From Neoscytalidium dimidiatum (taxonomy: Eukaryota; Ascomycota; Dothideomycetes; Botryosphaeriales; Botryosphaeriaceae), in contig CM074704.1 in the NCBI GenBank assembly GCA_037367355.1, forward strand, positions 124,001-188,000: a stretch of 64,000 bases of DNA, given 5' to 3'. A program made the position numbers and the translations under genes. The notes beneath the pieces were generated by a model. That model was not told the DNA's origin, did not search any database, and was given only the letters and a program-made list of their open reading frames with translations. The first letter of the stretch is position 1. Each line of letters starts with the position of its first letter. This document shows positions 44,753 to 56,566 of this stretch, piece after piece.

Positions 44753-47048
44753 ATGCCGTCCATGGAAGCAAAGAAGGTGCCAGGCCAGGAGCAGGAGGTG
44801 GAGATCGACTCCGACCCGGGCAACAACGGCACGAAAACGGTGCCCCCGCGCGCTCTGTCCCGTTCGCTGCAGGGCCGCCACATGCAGATGATTGCGATCG
44901 GTAGGAACGACCACCAGAAGCCGTCGTGGCGCACCGAGTTTGACACTGCGTACACACAGGCGGCTCCATCGGCGCCGGCCTCTTCGTTGGCACGGGAGGA
45001 GCGCTGCGGACGGGCGGGCCAGGCTCGCTGGTAAGCAGCGGCTGCGCGGGGGCAGCAGAGGCAGACGAGATCCCTCAAGCCACGGCTAACGGAGCCGCAG
45101 CTCATCGCGTTCATCATGATCGGGGCCATGATGATGTGCACCGTGCAGGCGCTTGGCGAGCTCGCCATCCTCTACCCGGTCAACGGCGCGTTCTACGAGT
45201 ACGCGGTGCGCTTCATCGACCCGGCCTGGGGGGTTCGCCATGGGCTGGGAGTATTCGATCGGCTGGATGGTGACGCTGCCGTTCGAGATCACGGCCGCCG
45301 GGATCACGATCGAGTTCTGGCGGGACCGCGAGGACGTCAACCCGGGCGTGTGGTGCGCCGTCTTCATGGCCGCGCTGATCGTGATTCAGATCTTCGGGGT
45401 GCGAGGATACGGAGAGGGCAAGCCGTCGCTCGCGCCGTCATCTCCCGTGCGCTGGGAAGCTAACGCGCGTGGTCCGCAGTCGAGTTCGTCCTCGCCATCG
45501 TCAAGATCCTTGCGTGCGTGGGCTTCATCGTCCTGGGAATCGTCATCGACTGCGGCGGCGTCCACACCGACACACGCGGCTACCTGGGCGCGCGATACTG
45601 GCACTCGCCCGGAGCGTTCAGGAACGGCTTCAAGGGGTTCTGCTCTGTCTTCGTCACTGCAGGTGAGTGGGCACCTGCTAACGCGACCACGCACGCTCTC
45701 CCGGGACCCGCCCGGCCTGACGCCTCTCGCAGCTTTCTCCTTCGGTGGAACCGAAATGGTCGGGCTGGCGGCGGCGGAGGCGGCGAACCCGCGGCGATCG
45801 CTGCCCAAGGCCACGCGGCAAGTGTTCTGGAGGATCTTTCTCTTCTACATCCTCAACGTGTTCATCATGGGCCTCATCGTGCCGTCCGACAGCGACGTGC
45901 TGCTGGGCGCGAGCGGTGCGAACACCAAGGCCTCGCCGTTCGTGCTCGCCGTCGAGCTGGCTGGCATCAAGGCGCTTCCGCACATCATCAACGCCGGTGA
46001 GAGAGGCCCTTGATCCTGTGTGTCAAGTTATTTTCAAAGACTACTCCACCAGCGCAGTGGATCCTTGTAGGACTATATTAAGGCCACTAGCCAGCACTGA
46101 AAATAAGTGCGGCGTCGTACTTTTTCAGTCCGACAATCCTTCTTCTCCAAGCTGGAGTGGCCTCCCGGCCCTGCGTAGTTAAACATTTTCCCCCAGGCTG
46201 ACGCTCTCTCGCAGTCATCACCATGGCGGTGCTGTCCGTCGCGAACAGCTGCACTTACGGCTCTACGCGCGTGCTCCAGGCGCTCGCATCCAGCGGGCGG
46301 GCGCCCGCGTTCCTCGCCAAGGTCGACGACAAGGGCAGGCCGATCTGGTGCGTGGTGCTGCAGGTTGCAGTCGGGCTGCTCTCCTTCGTGACCGTAGCCG
46401 CGGACTCGCAGAAGGTGTTCGCCTGGCTGCTGGCCGTGACGGGGCTGTCCGGGCAGTTCGCCTACCTCAGCATCATGCTCGCGCACATCCGCTTCAGGCG
46501 GGCCTGGGCGCTCCAGGGCAGGAGCGTGGATCAGATACCGTGGACGTCGGCCCTCGGCGTCTGCGGCAGCTACGTGGGGTTGACGCTGGTGTTTCTGTCG
46601 CTCGCGGCGACCTTTTACTCTGGACTTTTTGTGAGTTTTCTGTCTTTTTCTCTCCTTCCCTCACTGCATTCCTCCCTCACTCTATGCCTTTCTCCCGTCC
46701 TCTGTCTGTCCCTCTATCTCTCCCTCTGTCTCTCCCTCTGTCTCTCCTTCTGTCCCACTTCCCCCTATCTGCCTCCCCCGGCCCGCTGACCGGCATCCCT
46801 TTCCTCCACAGCCTATTGGATCCCCGCCAAACGCCGAGTCGTTCTTCCAGAGCTACCTCGCGGCGCCGATCACCCTCTCGCTGTTCGTTTTCTGGAAGGT
46901 GTACACCCGAGACTGGGGTTTCGGCGTCGATCTGCGCGAGGTGGACTTGGACCTCGGCCGAAGAGCCGAGCAGGACCTGGATCCCGGCGACGTAGCGGGA
47001 GGTGAGAAGCGTCCGCGGTGGCGACGGGCGGTTGACTTCGTGCTCTGA
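44753..47048 (+). pseudogene. Amino-acid permease (APC superfamily) with a one-base frameshift
   Basis: Seven exons: 44753-44900, 44960-45030, 45101-45417, 45480-45662, 45733-45996, 46215-46630 and 46812-47048. The text is that of fungal amino-acid permeases: hydrophilic N-terminus, IGGSIGAGLFVGTG across the first splice (TM1 substrate motif), FSFGGTEMVGLAAAEAANP (TM6 motif), then SVANSCTYGSTRVLQALASSGRAP, and a cytosolic C-terminus. In exon 3 the run of six G at 45228-45233 puts WG and FAMGWEYSIGW in different frames. With five G the spliced length would be 1635 nt (544 aa), exactly in frame. Nothing else is broken, so this is either a very recent loss of function or a base error. Intron 3 (45418-45479) is GC..AG. 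Intron 5 is unusually long (218 nt). Confidence 0.85.
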
Positions 47049-47540
47049 TGGCACCTCGCTCCTGTGCCCGCCGTGACTGTCTCTCTCGTATCGGTATCTC
47101 TCTCGGGTGGGGCTACATGGGACGGGTGGCAGGCGAAATAGAGTTCCACCACTGGCAAGGCGCGGACGTGCGAGGTGCACCTTGCAGCGCCGCATGGTCG
47201 CATGGTCGCACGTCCTTGGTCAGACGGCCGGCAGGGTGGTAGTCGGTTAAAAGTCGTTACTGGGAGCTGCGATTCTTCTGCGTAAGGGCGCGTGTGCTAC
47301 TCTAGGTTGCGTCGGTGCAGCCACCTCCGTCTGATAAGCGGAGGGCGATGCATGCATGCATGCATGCATGCCGGTGCCCCGCAAACCCCGCCCCCACTTG
47401 CTCGTACCGCACCGGCAGCGTGTAGGCGTATTGTCTTGGGACCCTGCCTGCACGCTGAAATTGCTTTGTTCAAGCAACGGCTCGGACCCGCCCAGTTGAG
47501 CTCTTGCCATTGAACATCGCGCTTTCGCCGTCCCCCAACA
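47049..47540. other. Spacer between permease and GH127 gene, with (ATGC)n
   Basis: Contains the permease 3' region and the GH127 promoter. A perfect ATGC-type microsatellite occupies about 47348-47371. No gene. Confidence 0.55.
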
Positions 47541-49937
47541 ATGACTGCCGCAACCCTCGTGCCGCTGGAATACGACCAGTTCCCGCTCGGATCGATCAAG
47601 CCGCAGGGCTGGGTGCGCGACCAGCTGCGGCTCTGCGGGCAGGGGCTCGGCGGCAAGCTCTTCCACTTCTACCGCTTCGTCCGGGACAGCACGTGGCTGG
47701 GCGGGACGTGGGAGTACTCGCCGCTGAACGAGGCCGCGCCGTACTGGTACAACTACATCGTGCCGCTCGCCTTCGGCCTCGACGAGTCCGCCGCCGCCGA
47801 CGCCGACCTGGCCCGAGAGCTGCGCGGCCAGGCCGAGCGCTTCCTGCAGCACACGCTCGACCACCAGAGCGCCGACGGCTGGCTCGGCCCCGAGACGACG
47901 CGGCAGACGCGCGGCATCTGGGCGCGCTGCCTGCTGCTCCAGGGGCTGGCCAACCACGCCGTCGCCGACCCCAGCAGGCGGCCGGCCATCATGGGCGCGA
48001 TGCTCCGGTTCGTGCGGCTCGTGCGGCGCATGCTCGAGCGCGACTACGAGGGCTACCTGCCCGGCGACGGCGACGAGTTCGACCGCCAGTGGTTCGGGGT
48101 CGCGCGCGCGCACGAGCTGTCGACGACGCTGCAGTGGCTTTACGACGAGCCCGAGGCCGCCGCCGCCGCCGCCGCCGACCGCGACGCCGTCTGGAGCGTG
48201 ATGGAGATGCTGTGGGAGGGTTCGCGGCGGGCCGGCCGCGACTGGTGCGACTTCTTCACCGACGCCAACTTCCCGCGTGCGCCGTCGGTGCGGCATCGAT
48301 CGTTGAACTTCCAGCATGGCGTCAATCTTGCCCAAGGTACCGTACTCCCTACATTCCATTCTACCCGTTGCCTGAAGCCGACGGCCCTCCGATCCTCCGC
48401 ATGCCGTGAAGACAGACACCATCCCTGACGCCAGCAGGCCTCCGGTATCCCGCGCAGCTCTACCGCATGCACCCCTCGCCGGAGCTGCTCGAGCTGTCCA
48501 AGCAGGCGGTGGCGCGGGCCTTTCGCTTCCACGGCACGCCGGCCGGCTCGCTCAGCAGCGACGAGTACGTCGGCGGGCTGTCGCCCCAGCGCGGCGCCGA
48601 GCTGTGCTGCGCCGTCGAGCTCATCTTCTCGCTCTCCTACCTGCACCGCCTGCACGGCGACGGCGCGCTGGCCGACCGCGCCGAGCGGGCTGCCTTCAAC
48701 GCGCTCCCCGCCGCCGTGCAGCCCGACTGGTGGAGCCACCAGTACGTCACCCAGACGAACCAGCCGTGGGCGCGCGAGCTGCCCCTCGAGGAGGGCGAGC
48801 GGACGCCCTTCTACGACGTGTGCCGGTACGCGAACGTCTTTGGCCTCGAGCCCGAATTCGTGAGTATCTTCGTTGCCAGAGCGGCCGGGGAGATGGAGAG
48901 ACGGAAGAGAGAGAGAGAGAGCTGACTTGAACACTGCAAAACAGCCGTGCTGCACCGTGAACCATCCCACCGCCTACCCCAAGATGCTGATGAACGCGTT
49001 CCTGCGATTCGCGTCCGAGCGGGAAGGGCGAGCCATCGACGCGGTGCTGCACGCCCACCTGATCCCCTCCAGGCTGAGCGTGGACGGCATCACCATCTCG
49101 TGCGAGAGCAACTACCCCTTCGCGCCGTGCGCCGTGCTGTACTCCATCTCCGCGACCAAGCCGTTCGACTTCTTCATCCGCATCCCGCAATGGGCCACGC
49201 CCGCCTCCACCATCGAGTTCAGCGGCGGTTCGGAGTCGTCGCCGCGGCGCGGCCCCGAGCCCTTCGTGCCCAACGTCGAAGGCAGCGCGGAGGCCCGCCT
49301 GCACAGGATCCCGATCCCAGGTGACGGCGGCACCTACAGGGTCGCGGTGACGCTGCGCGCCGAGATTCGGGTCGAGCGCCACGCCGACGCGTCCGTCAGC
49401 ATCTCCTACGGGGCCCTGCTGTACGCGTACCCCGTCGCCCACGAGACCACCACGCGCCCGCCGCGCAACTACAAGGACCAGGTCTCCGACTGCCCGGAGA
49501 TCCACGGCGGCCGGGCCGACGCGGGCGATGACGACGGTGACGGCAAGGGCTGGATGGCGAACGTCCGGGACCACGACCTGCTCCCGACCGCCACGGCCGC
49601 GTGGGGCGTCGCGATCGATCTCGGCCAGGGCGTGCGGGCGATCTGCGAGGAGGGCCACCCCTGGGCGGACGGCGACGGGCGGAACCACGAGCGCGTCCGC
49701 CCGCTGCCGAGCCCCGTCTGGGACGCGGGCGCGTCGCCGGTGCACGTCGAGGTGACGGCCGTGCCTGTCGACTGGCCCGTGCGGAACGGGACGGCGGCGC
49801 CTCCGAGCGCGGTGGGTGGTGGTAATGGTGGTGGTGTTGGTGCAGGTGCGTTGCGCGGAAGGCCGTTTCGCGCCAGGCTGGCCCCGTTTGGGACGGCGAA
49901 GCTGCACATGGCCCAGTTCCCGGTCGTCGATCCGTAG
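47541..49937 (+). CDS. GH127-type glycoside hydrolase (DUF1680; beta-L-arabinofuranosidase family)
   Basis: Three exons: 47541-48336, 48438-48859 and 48945-49937, giving 736 aa. Introns are 101 and 85 nt. Family landmarks are LGSIKPQGWVRDQL and GTWEYSPLNEAAPYWYNYIVPLAFGLDE near the N-terminus, then GAELCCAVELIFSLSYLH (metal-ligand Glu/Cys region). PCCTVNHPTAYPKM opens exon 3 and holds the paired cysteines that bind zinc and include the catalytic nucleophile in GH127. A C-terminal beta-rich domain follows. There is no signal peptide, so the enzyme should act inside the cell on imported oligosaccharides or glycosides. L-arabinose release is the founding activity, but family specificity varies. 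The gene lies 492 bp after the permease on the same strand. Very GC-rich, frame intact. Confidence 0.85.
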
Positions 49938-50594
49938 TGGTGCCTGGGGGCGAGCCGGGGTGTTGAAACGGGATGGATGGTGGAAAGGATAGACAAAAGG
50001 ATGATGTCGCGTCGTGCCGCTTTTGCCCGTGTACGTGCATAGGGAGAGAGAGGGGGGGGGCGCTTGCAGCCGGCCGCCAGCGCAAATAGAGTCATATTCG
50101 TGTACTACAACAGTCTTTTCGACCTGTCGCAGCAACAGAATGCGGCCAGCAGCCCCGGCCCAAACTTGAAAGGATCGGCAAGCTGCCAGGCAGTGGTCGG
50201 TTGCAGTGTCCCTTTTTGCATGACCTAGATCCAGATCGAGTGAATCCATGGCTCCCGTCGATCCACCCACCGGGCTTGGCAGTCAAGGAACCCGCTGCGC
50301 GCTGTGCCGCTGTTGCAGGCTGCGCCGTGATCACGCCAGACGCCAGGCCAGATAAGCTCAATACTACCTTCCCGCTTTCGATATCCCGCACCTCACCTTC
50401 CCCCACGTCCCACTCCCACTATCCTCGACATTCTCGAGATCTTCAATCAACCTTCCCTTCACCATGTAACCGGAAGGTTAGCTTGGGAACCGCCCTCCGC
50501 GAACCCTTGATCACATAGAGAAATAAATGAGAAAACAATTGCAAGGACCACGCTGCTCGTCTGAAGCTCCCAGAGCATCATCTCGTCGCCCACA
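49938..50594. other. Intergenic, promoter region of the carboxypeptidase
   Basis: A G-run (about 50052) and a CT-rich part are present. No gene. Confidence 0.5.
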
Positions 50595-52934
50595 ATGAGG
50601 TTCCACAGGGCGCTGACCTTCGCGTTCACATTTTCCAGCATCGCCGCCGGCGCCGCCACCGCCGCGGCGCGCTCGTTCATCCCCAGGCAAGTCCCGAACG
50701 CGGCCCAAAACGTGACGACCATCACCAGTCCGTCCGGCGTGACCATCCGCTACAAGGAGCCCGGGAAGCAGGGCGTCTGCGAAACGACTCCTGGCGTGAA
50801 CTCGTACAGCGGCTACATCGACATCGCCCCGGACGTGCACGTGTTTTTCTTTTTCTTCGAGTCGAAGCGAGATCCTGCGACAGACCCGGTGAGTCCACAC
50901 GAAAAGGCTCTAGGAAAAAGATTGTGGCGATCGTCACATTTTTCTGCTTTAGTGGAGGTCGTCTGTGTGCGTTTTTGCCAGATAGCTTCTCAAACTCGGA
51001 CGGCATTCGAGTGGTCGTCGGCGTCACACGCATTTTTTTTTTTAAAAAAAAAGAGAGAGAGAAGAATAAGGAGTGGAATATGGAAAATGCCAAAAGAAGA
51101 CATGCTGACATGCCTGCTATAGGTAACGCTATGGCTGAATGGCGGACCCGGCTCTGATTCGCTGATCGGACTGTTTGAAGAGATTGGCCCTTGCGAGGTG
51201 ACCGAGGACATGGAGACCATACTCCGCGATCACTCGTGGTCCGAGATCACAAACCTGCTCTTCCTGTCCCAGCCCGTGGGCACCGGTGCGGTCTCCGTGC
51301 CCTCCGGCGCGCTTCGTCCGTTTCGCTGACCGCCAGGCCGACAGGATTCTCCTACAGCGAGGAAGAGGTCGGCTACCTGGATCCGACGTACCTGATCGTA
51401 GACGACACAGCCAGCGGTCCGGGGGATAAAGAGGGCCGCTGGGCCGTGATCGACCCCACCAAGGAGGACAACAGCAGACTCGCCGCCATGACCGCGTGGG
51501 AGCTCGTGCAAGGCTTCTACAGCGCCCTGCCCCAGCTCAACTCCGACATCCAGTCCGCCGACTTCCATCTCTGGTGCGGTGCCCCTTTCCACTTCTCGCC
51601 GAACCCCACGGTGCCACGCTTACACTCGTGACCCAGGACCGAGTCCTTCGGCGGCCACTGGGGCCCAGCCTTCTTCACGTACTTCCACGAGCAGAACGAC
51701 AAGCTCGACCAGAACGCCACCGCCGGCCGCAAGCTGCGCATGAAGTCGCTCGGCATGGTCAACGCCATCGTCGACGAGCCGACGCAGACGGAGTACCTGC
51801 TGCGCTTCACGCGCGAGAACACGTACGGCCTGCACCTCATCAACGACTCCGTCTACGCCCACGGCGACTTCGCCCTGCGCCGCCCCGGCGGCTGCCAGGA
51901 GAAGCTGGACTACTGCGCCTACCTCGACCGCGAGTCGCTGACCCGTCGCGTCGCCTGCTCCGCCGCGCAGTTCATCTGCCAGGCCGACGTCGAGGGCTTG
52001 TACTACACCTTTGGCCTCGACGGGCGCGGGACGTACGATATTGTGGGTGTCTTTGTCTTGAATCCGACGGAACGCGAGGCCATTGTGTTAATTTTTCTTC
52101 TCAGCGTGCACGCTCTGGTGATGATGTCCCTCCAGACCATTGGAGGGTAGGTTTCTCTCCCGATCACCACTTCCTGAGAAAGAAATTATGAAAAGGGGAG
52201 AAATGAACATTGAAAGAATGGGCGAAACAAATGAAGCAACCGGTGGAGAAGGAAGGAAGAAGAAAGAAAGAAGAAAGAAAGAAAGAAAGCTAACCATCCC
52301 CACAGGCCTGGCTCAACACCGCCCCCATCCAAGACGCGCTCGGCGTCGACCTGAACTACACGTCAAGCAACCTTATTTACAACGCTTTCAGCCTTTCCGG
52401 AGACTTCGCCGCCCCCTACTTGCCGGACCTGGAGCGCCTCCTGCAGTGGGACGTCCAGGTGTCGCTGGTCTACGGCGACGCCGACTACATCTGCAACTGG
52501 CTGGGCGGCGAGGCCCTCTCGCTCGCCGCCAACTGGAGCGGCGCCGACGACTTCCGCTCCGCCGGTTACACGGACCTGCTCGTCGACAGCACCGCGTACG
52601 GCGAGACGAGGCAGTTCGGGAAGCTCAGCTTCACGCGCGTGTGGGAGGCCGGGCACGAGGTGCCTTGTACGTTTCGGTTTCCCCTCCTTCTCTTGACTCC
52701 ATCTTTCCATTTGCCCCCTCCTGTTCGGAAGAAGTGGCCCACGTTGACGCTCGCTGTGCGGTGCATGCAGACTTCCAGCCCGCCGCCGCCTTCCAGATCT
52801 TCAACCGCACCTCGAACGGCTTCGACATCGCCACGGGCGAGATCAGCGTCGCGCCCGACAGCTCGTACAAGACGAACGGCACGAGCAAGACCACGCACAC
52901 TACTACGGCGCCTCCGCTCCCTGCTCAGACCTGA
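50595..52934 (+). CDS. Secreted serine carboxypeptidase (peptidase family S10)
   Basis: Seven exons: 50595-50888, 51123-51285, 51345-51573, 51637-52042, 52105-52146, 52306-52666 and 52771-52934, giving 552 aa. Exon 5 is a 42-nt microexon ([14 protein letters not shown]) that bridges YDI and [13 protein letters not shown] in phase. A signal peptide ([21 protein letters not shown]) leads. S10 motifs in order are [22 protein letters not shown] (oxyanion loop), [16 protein letters not shown] (catalytic Ser), [11 protein letters not shown] (catalytic Asp) and EAGHEVPY (catalytic His), so the triad is complete. Several N-glycosylation sites and a Thr/Ser-rich tail suggest an extracellular or vacuolar enzyme removing C-terminal residues from peptides. 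Intron 1 is long (234 nt) with T and A runs; intron 5 is GA-rich. Confidence 0.9.
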
Positions 52935-54333
52935 GTGGATGACGTACGAGATGGATCCGCATTTTGTGTACATGTGACCTCCCAGGATGGATCGAACGCT
53001 GGTCCGACGGGGGTTGTACAGGTGGGTTGTTTTCAAGTCGTTACATTGTTTCTTTTTGTTCGTAATTCCCAGTGGACGGCCTGAGCGCTGCCCAGGGCCA
53101 TGGCGGACCTAGCGTATCAAAGGCACTTTCAAGGCGCTGTATCTTAGGCCGCTTAATTTAATCTGTGCTATGCATGATAATATGTGCTATGATGATATAT
53201 GCCATTTCATGTCCTCTGCTATGAATGTGCGTCGCGGAGAGCTCAGTATAGAAGGTGGCGGTTGTCTGTAACTTGCACACCTTAGTAATGGATATCGTCA
53301 TTGTCATTTAATCTTTTCAAGTAACTTCCCTCCTGAACAGTTACCCAGATATACTTTCAGTGGTACCACCGTAGCTCGAATTCTCCTCTTTTGTGATCTA
53401 GAAGACGCGTCAGACGATGAAAAGGAACCAGGGCCAACGAAGACGCCAACGTGTTTCATGCATTATAGTACCTTGAGATCCCGAATCATATGCGTTCTCA
53501 TGAGATGCGTGGGACTGTATAGAAAGGTGAAATGGACGCGGCGATTTGAATGCGGACGAAGACTTGTTGCGTCATTGACATGAGACATCGCGCTGGGGTA
53601 CCCTGATTCTTGGCGTTAGATCTGCCCACTGCAACCAATACGTACTTGTCAACGTGCGACAGCCACCTGTTGATTGATGGAGCCAATGTGGTCGATCAGG
53701 CTCGATATACCAACTATATTGAACTTCATTTGTTGCTATCACAGCTGGCTCATATTATTGTCTATCGAGGAGCAATGCCTCGAAACAACCCGATCCTAGT
53801 TAGGTTAGGTATGCCCGACTATGCTGTAATGCATCGTAAGTAGCTGACGCTGACCAACGAAGGAACGCAAGATTGCTGTTTGGCTAGTATGCCTCCTTGA
53901 AGGCATGGACCATGTCTTGAGACGCTGTCGAGCTGCTCGCAGCAGATGATTGGCTGAACATTGCAAGAACCCCTTCGCATCATTGTTAGAGAGTCAGTAG
54001 TGGCTTCACGAAGTACAGCTCTTCTGTCTCTTGAAAACACCTACTGCCCTGCAGTCTGCGATCTTTAACGATAGTACACATCAGCAGTTACAACAGTCAT
54101 CTGGTCGTAAACATCCTTTAACTCTTTCGTACTATTGCTCGCTATGCTTGAAACTTTAGTAGTCCACAGTGAACTACTAAGCCGAATGGATGATATTGTA
54201 CTTGCATTAATGACTGTCAATCCGTCACCGTCGCCCTCGCTGTTGCTTGACGCCAATACACCAAAGCTTGAGGCACAGGTACGTCCGCCTCAAAAATTCG
54301 TCCCAGACGACCAACTGGACTCCTCACGACTAA
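52935..54333. other. Intergenic, no supportable gene
   Basis: Moderately AT-rich. Short frames on either strand at 54065-54377 look somewhat protein-like but contradict each other and carry no motif. Confidence 0.45.
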
Positions 54334-54807
54334 TCAACTCTCCGCCAGCTTTGCGACGCCCTCAAGAGCGCCCTTGAACATCTCATTTGAGCCTGTCCGT
54401 ATCTTCTCCTCTATCGCTGGATCCATCTCCTCGAAGTACGTGGACCACATGACGTGCGTGACAGCTTCCCCACGCGGCTCGAGCTGCACGATTCCCGCCA
54501 TGCTCTTGCCTGGAACCGGATAATCTCCACCTTCTTCGACCTCGTATGCCAATATGTACCTGTCCGTGTCGTAGACGACCACGCGCTCGAAGACCGTCCC
54601 TATGTCCGTCACGATCTTTCGTCGAGAACCCACACCATGGCCGCTGCCCTCGACTATCGCGGATTTGAGTACGCTCGGTATGTACAGTTTTTCTGCGCAA
54701 ATCGCGCCGATGATAGGCCAGCCTTCGCCGACCGAGGCATTGATGTTGCGCTCGACGAATGCGAGGGGGCGTCGGGACTGGATCTTCTGCTGAGCTGATG
54801 TGGACAT
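54334..54807 (-). CDS. SRPBCC (START-like / polyketide cyclase-type) fold protein
   Basis: An intron-less 157-aa frame with ATG at 54807. The pattern GEGWPIIGAICAEKLYIPS (N-terminal helix after the first strand), then GSGHGVGSRRKIV, FERVVVYDTDRYILAYEVEEG, and a final amphipathic helix (IEEKIRTGSNEMFKGALEGVAKL) matches the SRPBCC helix-grip fold. It is close to the polyketide_cyc2 type, with Trp-Ser-Thr-Tyr (VMWSTYFEE) in the last strand. Members bind small hydrophobic ligands; some cyclise polyketides. No biosynthetic genes lie next to it, so a cyclase role is not supported here. The gene is intact. Confidence 0.75.
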   Translation of the reverse strand: MSTSAQQKIQSRRPLAFVERNINASVGEGWPIIGAICAEKLYIPSVLKSAIVEGSGHGVGSRRKIVTDIGTVFERVVVYDTDRYILAYEVEEGGDYPVPGKSMAGIVQLEPRGEAVTHVMWSTYFEEMDPAIEEKIRTGSNEMFKGALEGVAKLAES

Positions 54808-55770
54808 AGTAATGGTGTGTTCGCCGCCCGTTCTGCTTTGTTCGTTTGGACCCTGAGGGTTCTCGTCTGGGCTGGTGCGTAGGAGATTAGGATGGCGCCT
54901 GTGAGCAAGGAGACCCGAGGATTACAGGCTTCAGTCGACAGCAGATTCAGAGAGTTTCGGGTGGAGAGATACTCATTCGTCAATGCACTGCTATTTAAGC
55001 GGAATCCAGCTGACCAATATTGTATTTTGGCGGACGAAATATAGCGGAAAATCCGTTCGCGGTGTTGCGACATAGCAGAGATGAAGAAGGTAGGGACCTC
55101 CGAACTTATAATCTCACTGCTCACGTGATGCAATAGGCCTTGCGCAGCTTGCGATTCGGACGCACACAGACAGAACAACACGCTCGTTCAGACGTGATTA
55201 TCCTGAGCAGTGCTTGCATAGACGCTACGCTTGATTGTAGTAGATAGAACTCTCATGACCAACTGATTGAATTGGGTCCTATCACGTAGGTTTTGACAAA
55301 CTTTACCCCTATCTACTGCGACGGCCTCCAAAGACCACACGCCTCGAGCGCCCCCTAGATAGTAGTAATGGTGGCTCTGAACTTTCTAATGTCTACTAGC
55401 CTCACAACGTTCTGTCTTCACCACTGTGATCTCTTTCCTTCCAGCTGTAGCACTCGAGTGAACGCCGTGGATTGATGTTCGCTGATTGCCGTACTGCCGG
55501 CTGAGAACTGTCATCCAACTTGGAAGGTTGCGCGCTCAACGATAGCAAGGCCCCGGCTACCTACATACCACTACTATCGACCGGGTTTCCCCAATCTGAC
55601 CAAGGAGCAGCAGCGGGGCGCTGCGGATTTCGCTGAGAGATGGCTGCCACTGCCGAAGGCTCGAAGATGTCTTTATCAGAATTCTGCCACTGAGTTCGGG
55701 CCATAAATATGGGAGCCTGATCCTGTGCAACGATTTGCATCTCTTGCCACTTATTTCGGGCTTCCCGCAG
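54808..55770. other. Intergenic, no supportable gene
   Basis: Contains the divergent spacer before the AAA remnant. No repeats or coding signal were noted. Confidence 0.5.
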
Positions 55771-56505
55771 TCAATGAAAGACCCATCGGCACTTGTTTCC
55801 CAACCGAGGATCAGACACCCCCTGGGAAATCTTCAGAACCTTTTGGAAATGGTCCCTGCCCAACTTGGTTTTTTCATCAATTTCAAGCGGCTGGGCAATC
55901 TTGACTGAATTCTTTGTCTGCCTGCCGTTCTTGTCCAGCGAGGCGAGGTAGTCGGCCTTACTCAAAGCATGGTCAGGGCTGGAGGAGTTGACAAGATTCT
56001 CCCAGATGGGCTGCTTCGCGTTCTTATTCAGGGGCGGATATTGGATGGTGAGGTGGATGCTGCTGTGGAACGCGGGGTCAAGGGTGTCGGCGCGGTTGGT
56101 GGTTATGAATATGATGCCGCTGTAGTACTCGAGGAGGCGGGGAAAGACGGCGACGACCTTGTTCCGGGCGAGGTCTTGCGTCGAGCGCTTCTCGAGAAAA
56201 ACGTCGCTCTCGTCGATGAGCAGGACGGCGTCCCACCGCGCGGTCACGTCCAGCATCGTGCGTAGATTGTGCTCGACGTCATCCGCGCTCGCACCGAGCT
56301 CGGGAGAAGAGGATAGCATGCGAATTGCCTGGGCGACATCGAGTTGTATCTGGAAGACTCTACCAGCGGCGGAGCGTAGGTGAGAGCGCGGCGTTGCGTC
56401 CGGGGAAACCCCTGCGACAAGGCGCTGCAGGAAGAAGCATGGATGGCGTATGAGGAAGAAGCTCCGGTACAACGACGCCACTGAGGCGCCACAAGTCAAG
56501 GCCAT
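55771..56505 (-). pseudogene. AAA ATPase remnant without Walker A or arginine finger
   Basis: A 244-aa frame from ATG 56505 to a stop at 55771. It carries the second half of the AAA module found in many fungal AAA proteins. AVLLIDESDVFLEKRS is Walker B, GIIFITTNRAD is sensor 1, and IHLTIQYPPLN with a following helix (PIWENLV) completes the alpha/beta part. The upstream P-loop (GPPGTGKT) and all N-terminal domains are absent, replaced by unrelated sequence (MALTCGASVASLYRS). The usual arginine finger in AFQSRIHL is Ser in AFHSSIHL. Without these, ATP hydrolysis is not expected. The segment may be transcribed but is best read as a truncated, decaying copy. Confidence 0.65.
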
Positions 56506-56512
56506 GTTGATC

Positions 56513-56566
56513 ACTCGGAAAGATAGAAATGGTTTTGCCACTCGGAAAGATGGAGATGGTTTTGCC
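56513..56566. repeat. 27-bp tandem duplication
   Basis: Two adjacent copies (56513-56539 and 56540-56566), reading ACTCGGAAAGATRGARATGG and continuing TTTTGCC, differ at two bases. They lie directly upstream of the ATG of the AAA remnant, so sequence before the ATG has been rearranged. Confidence 0.7.
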
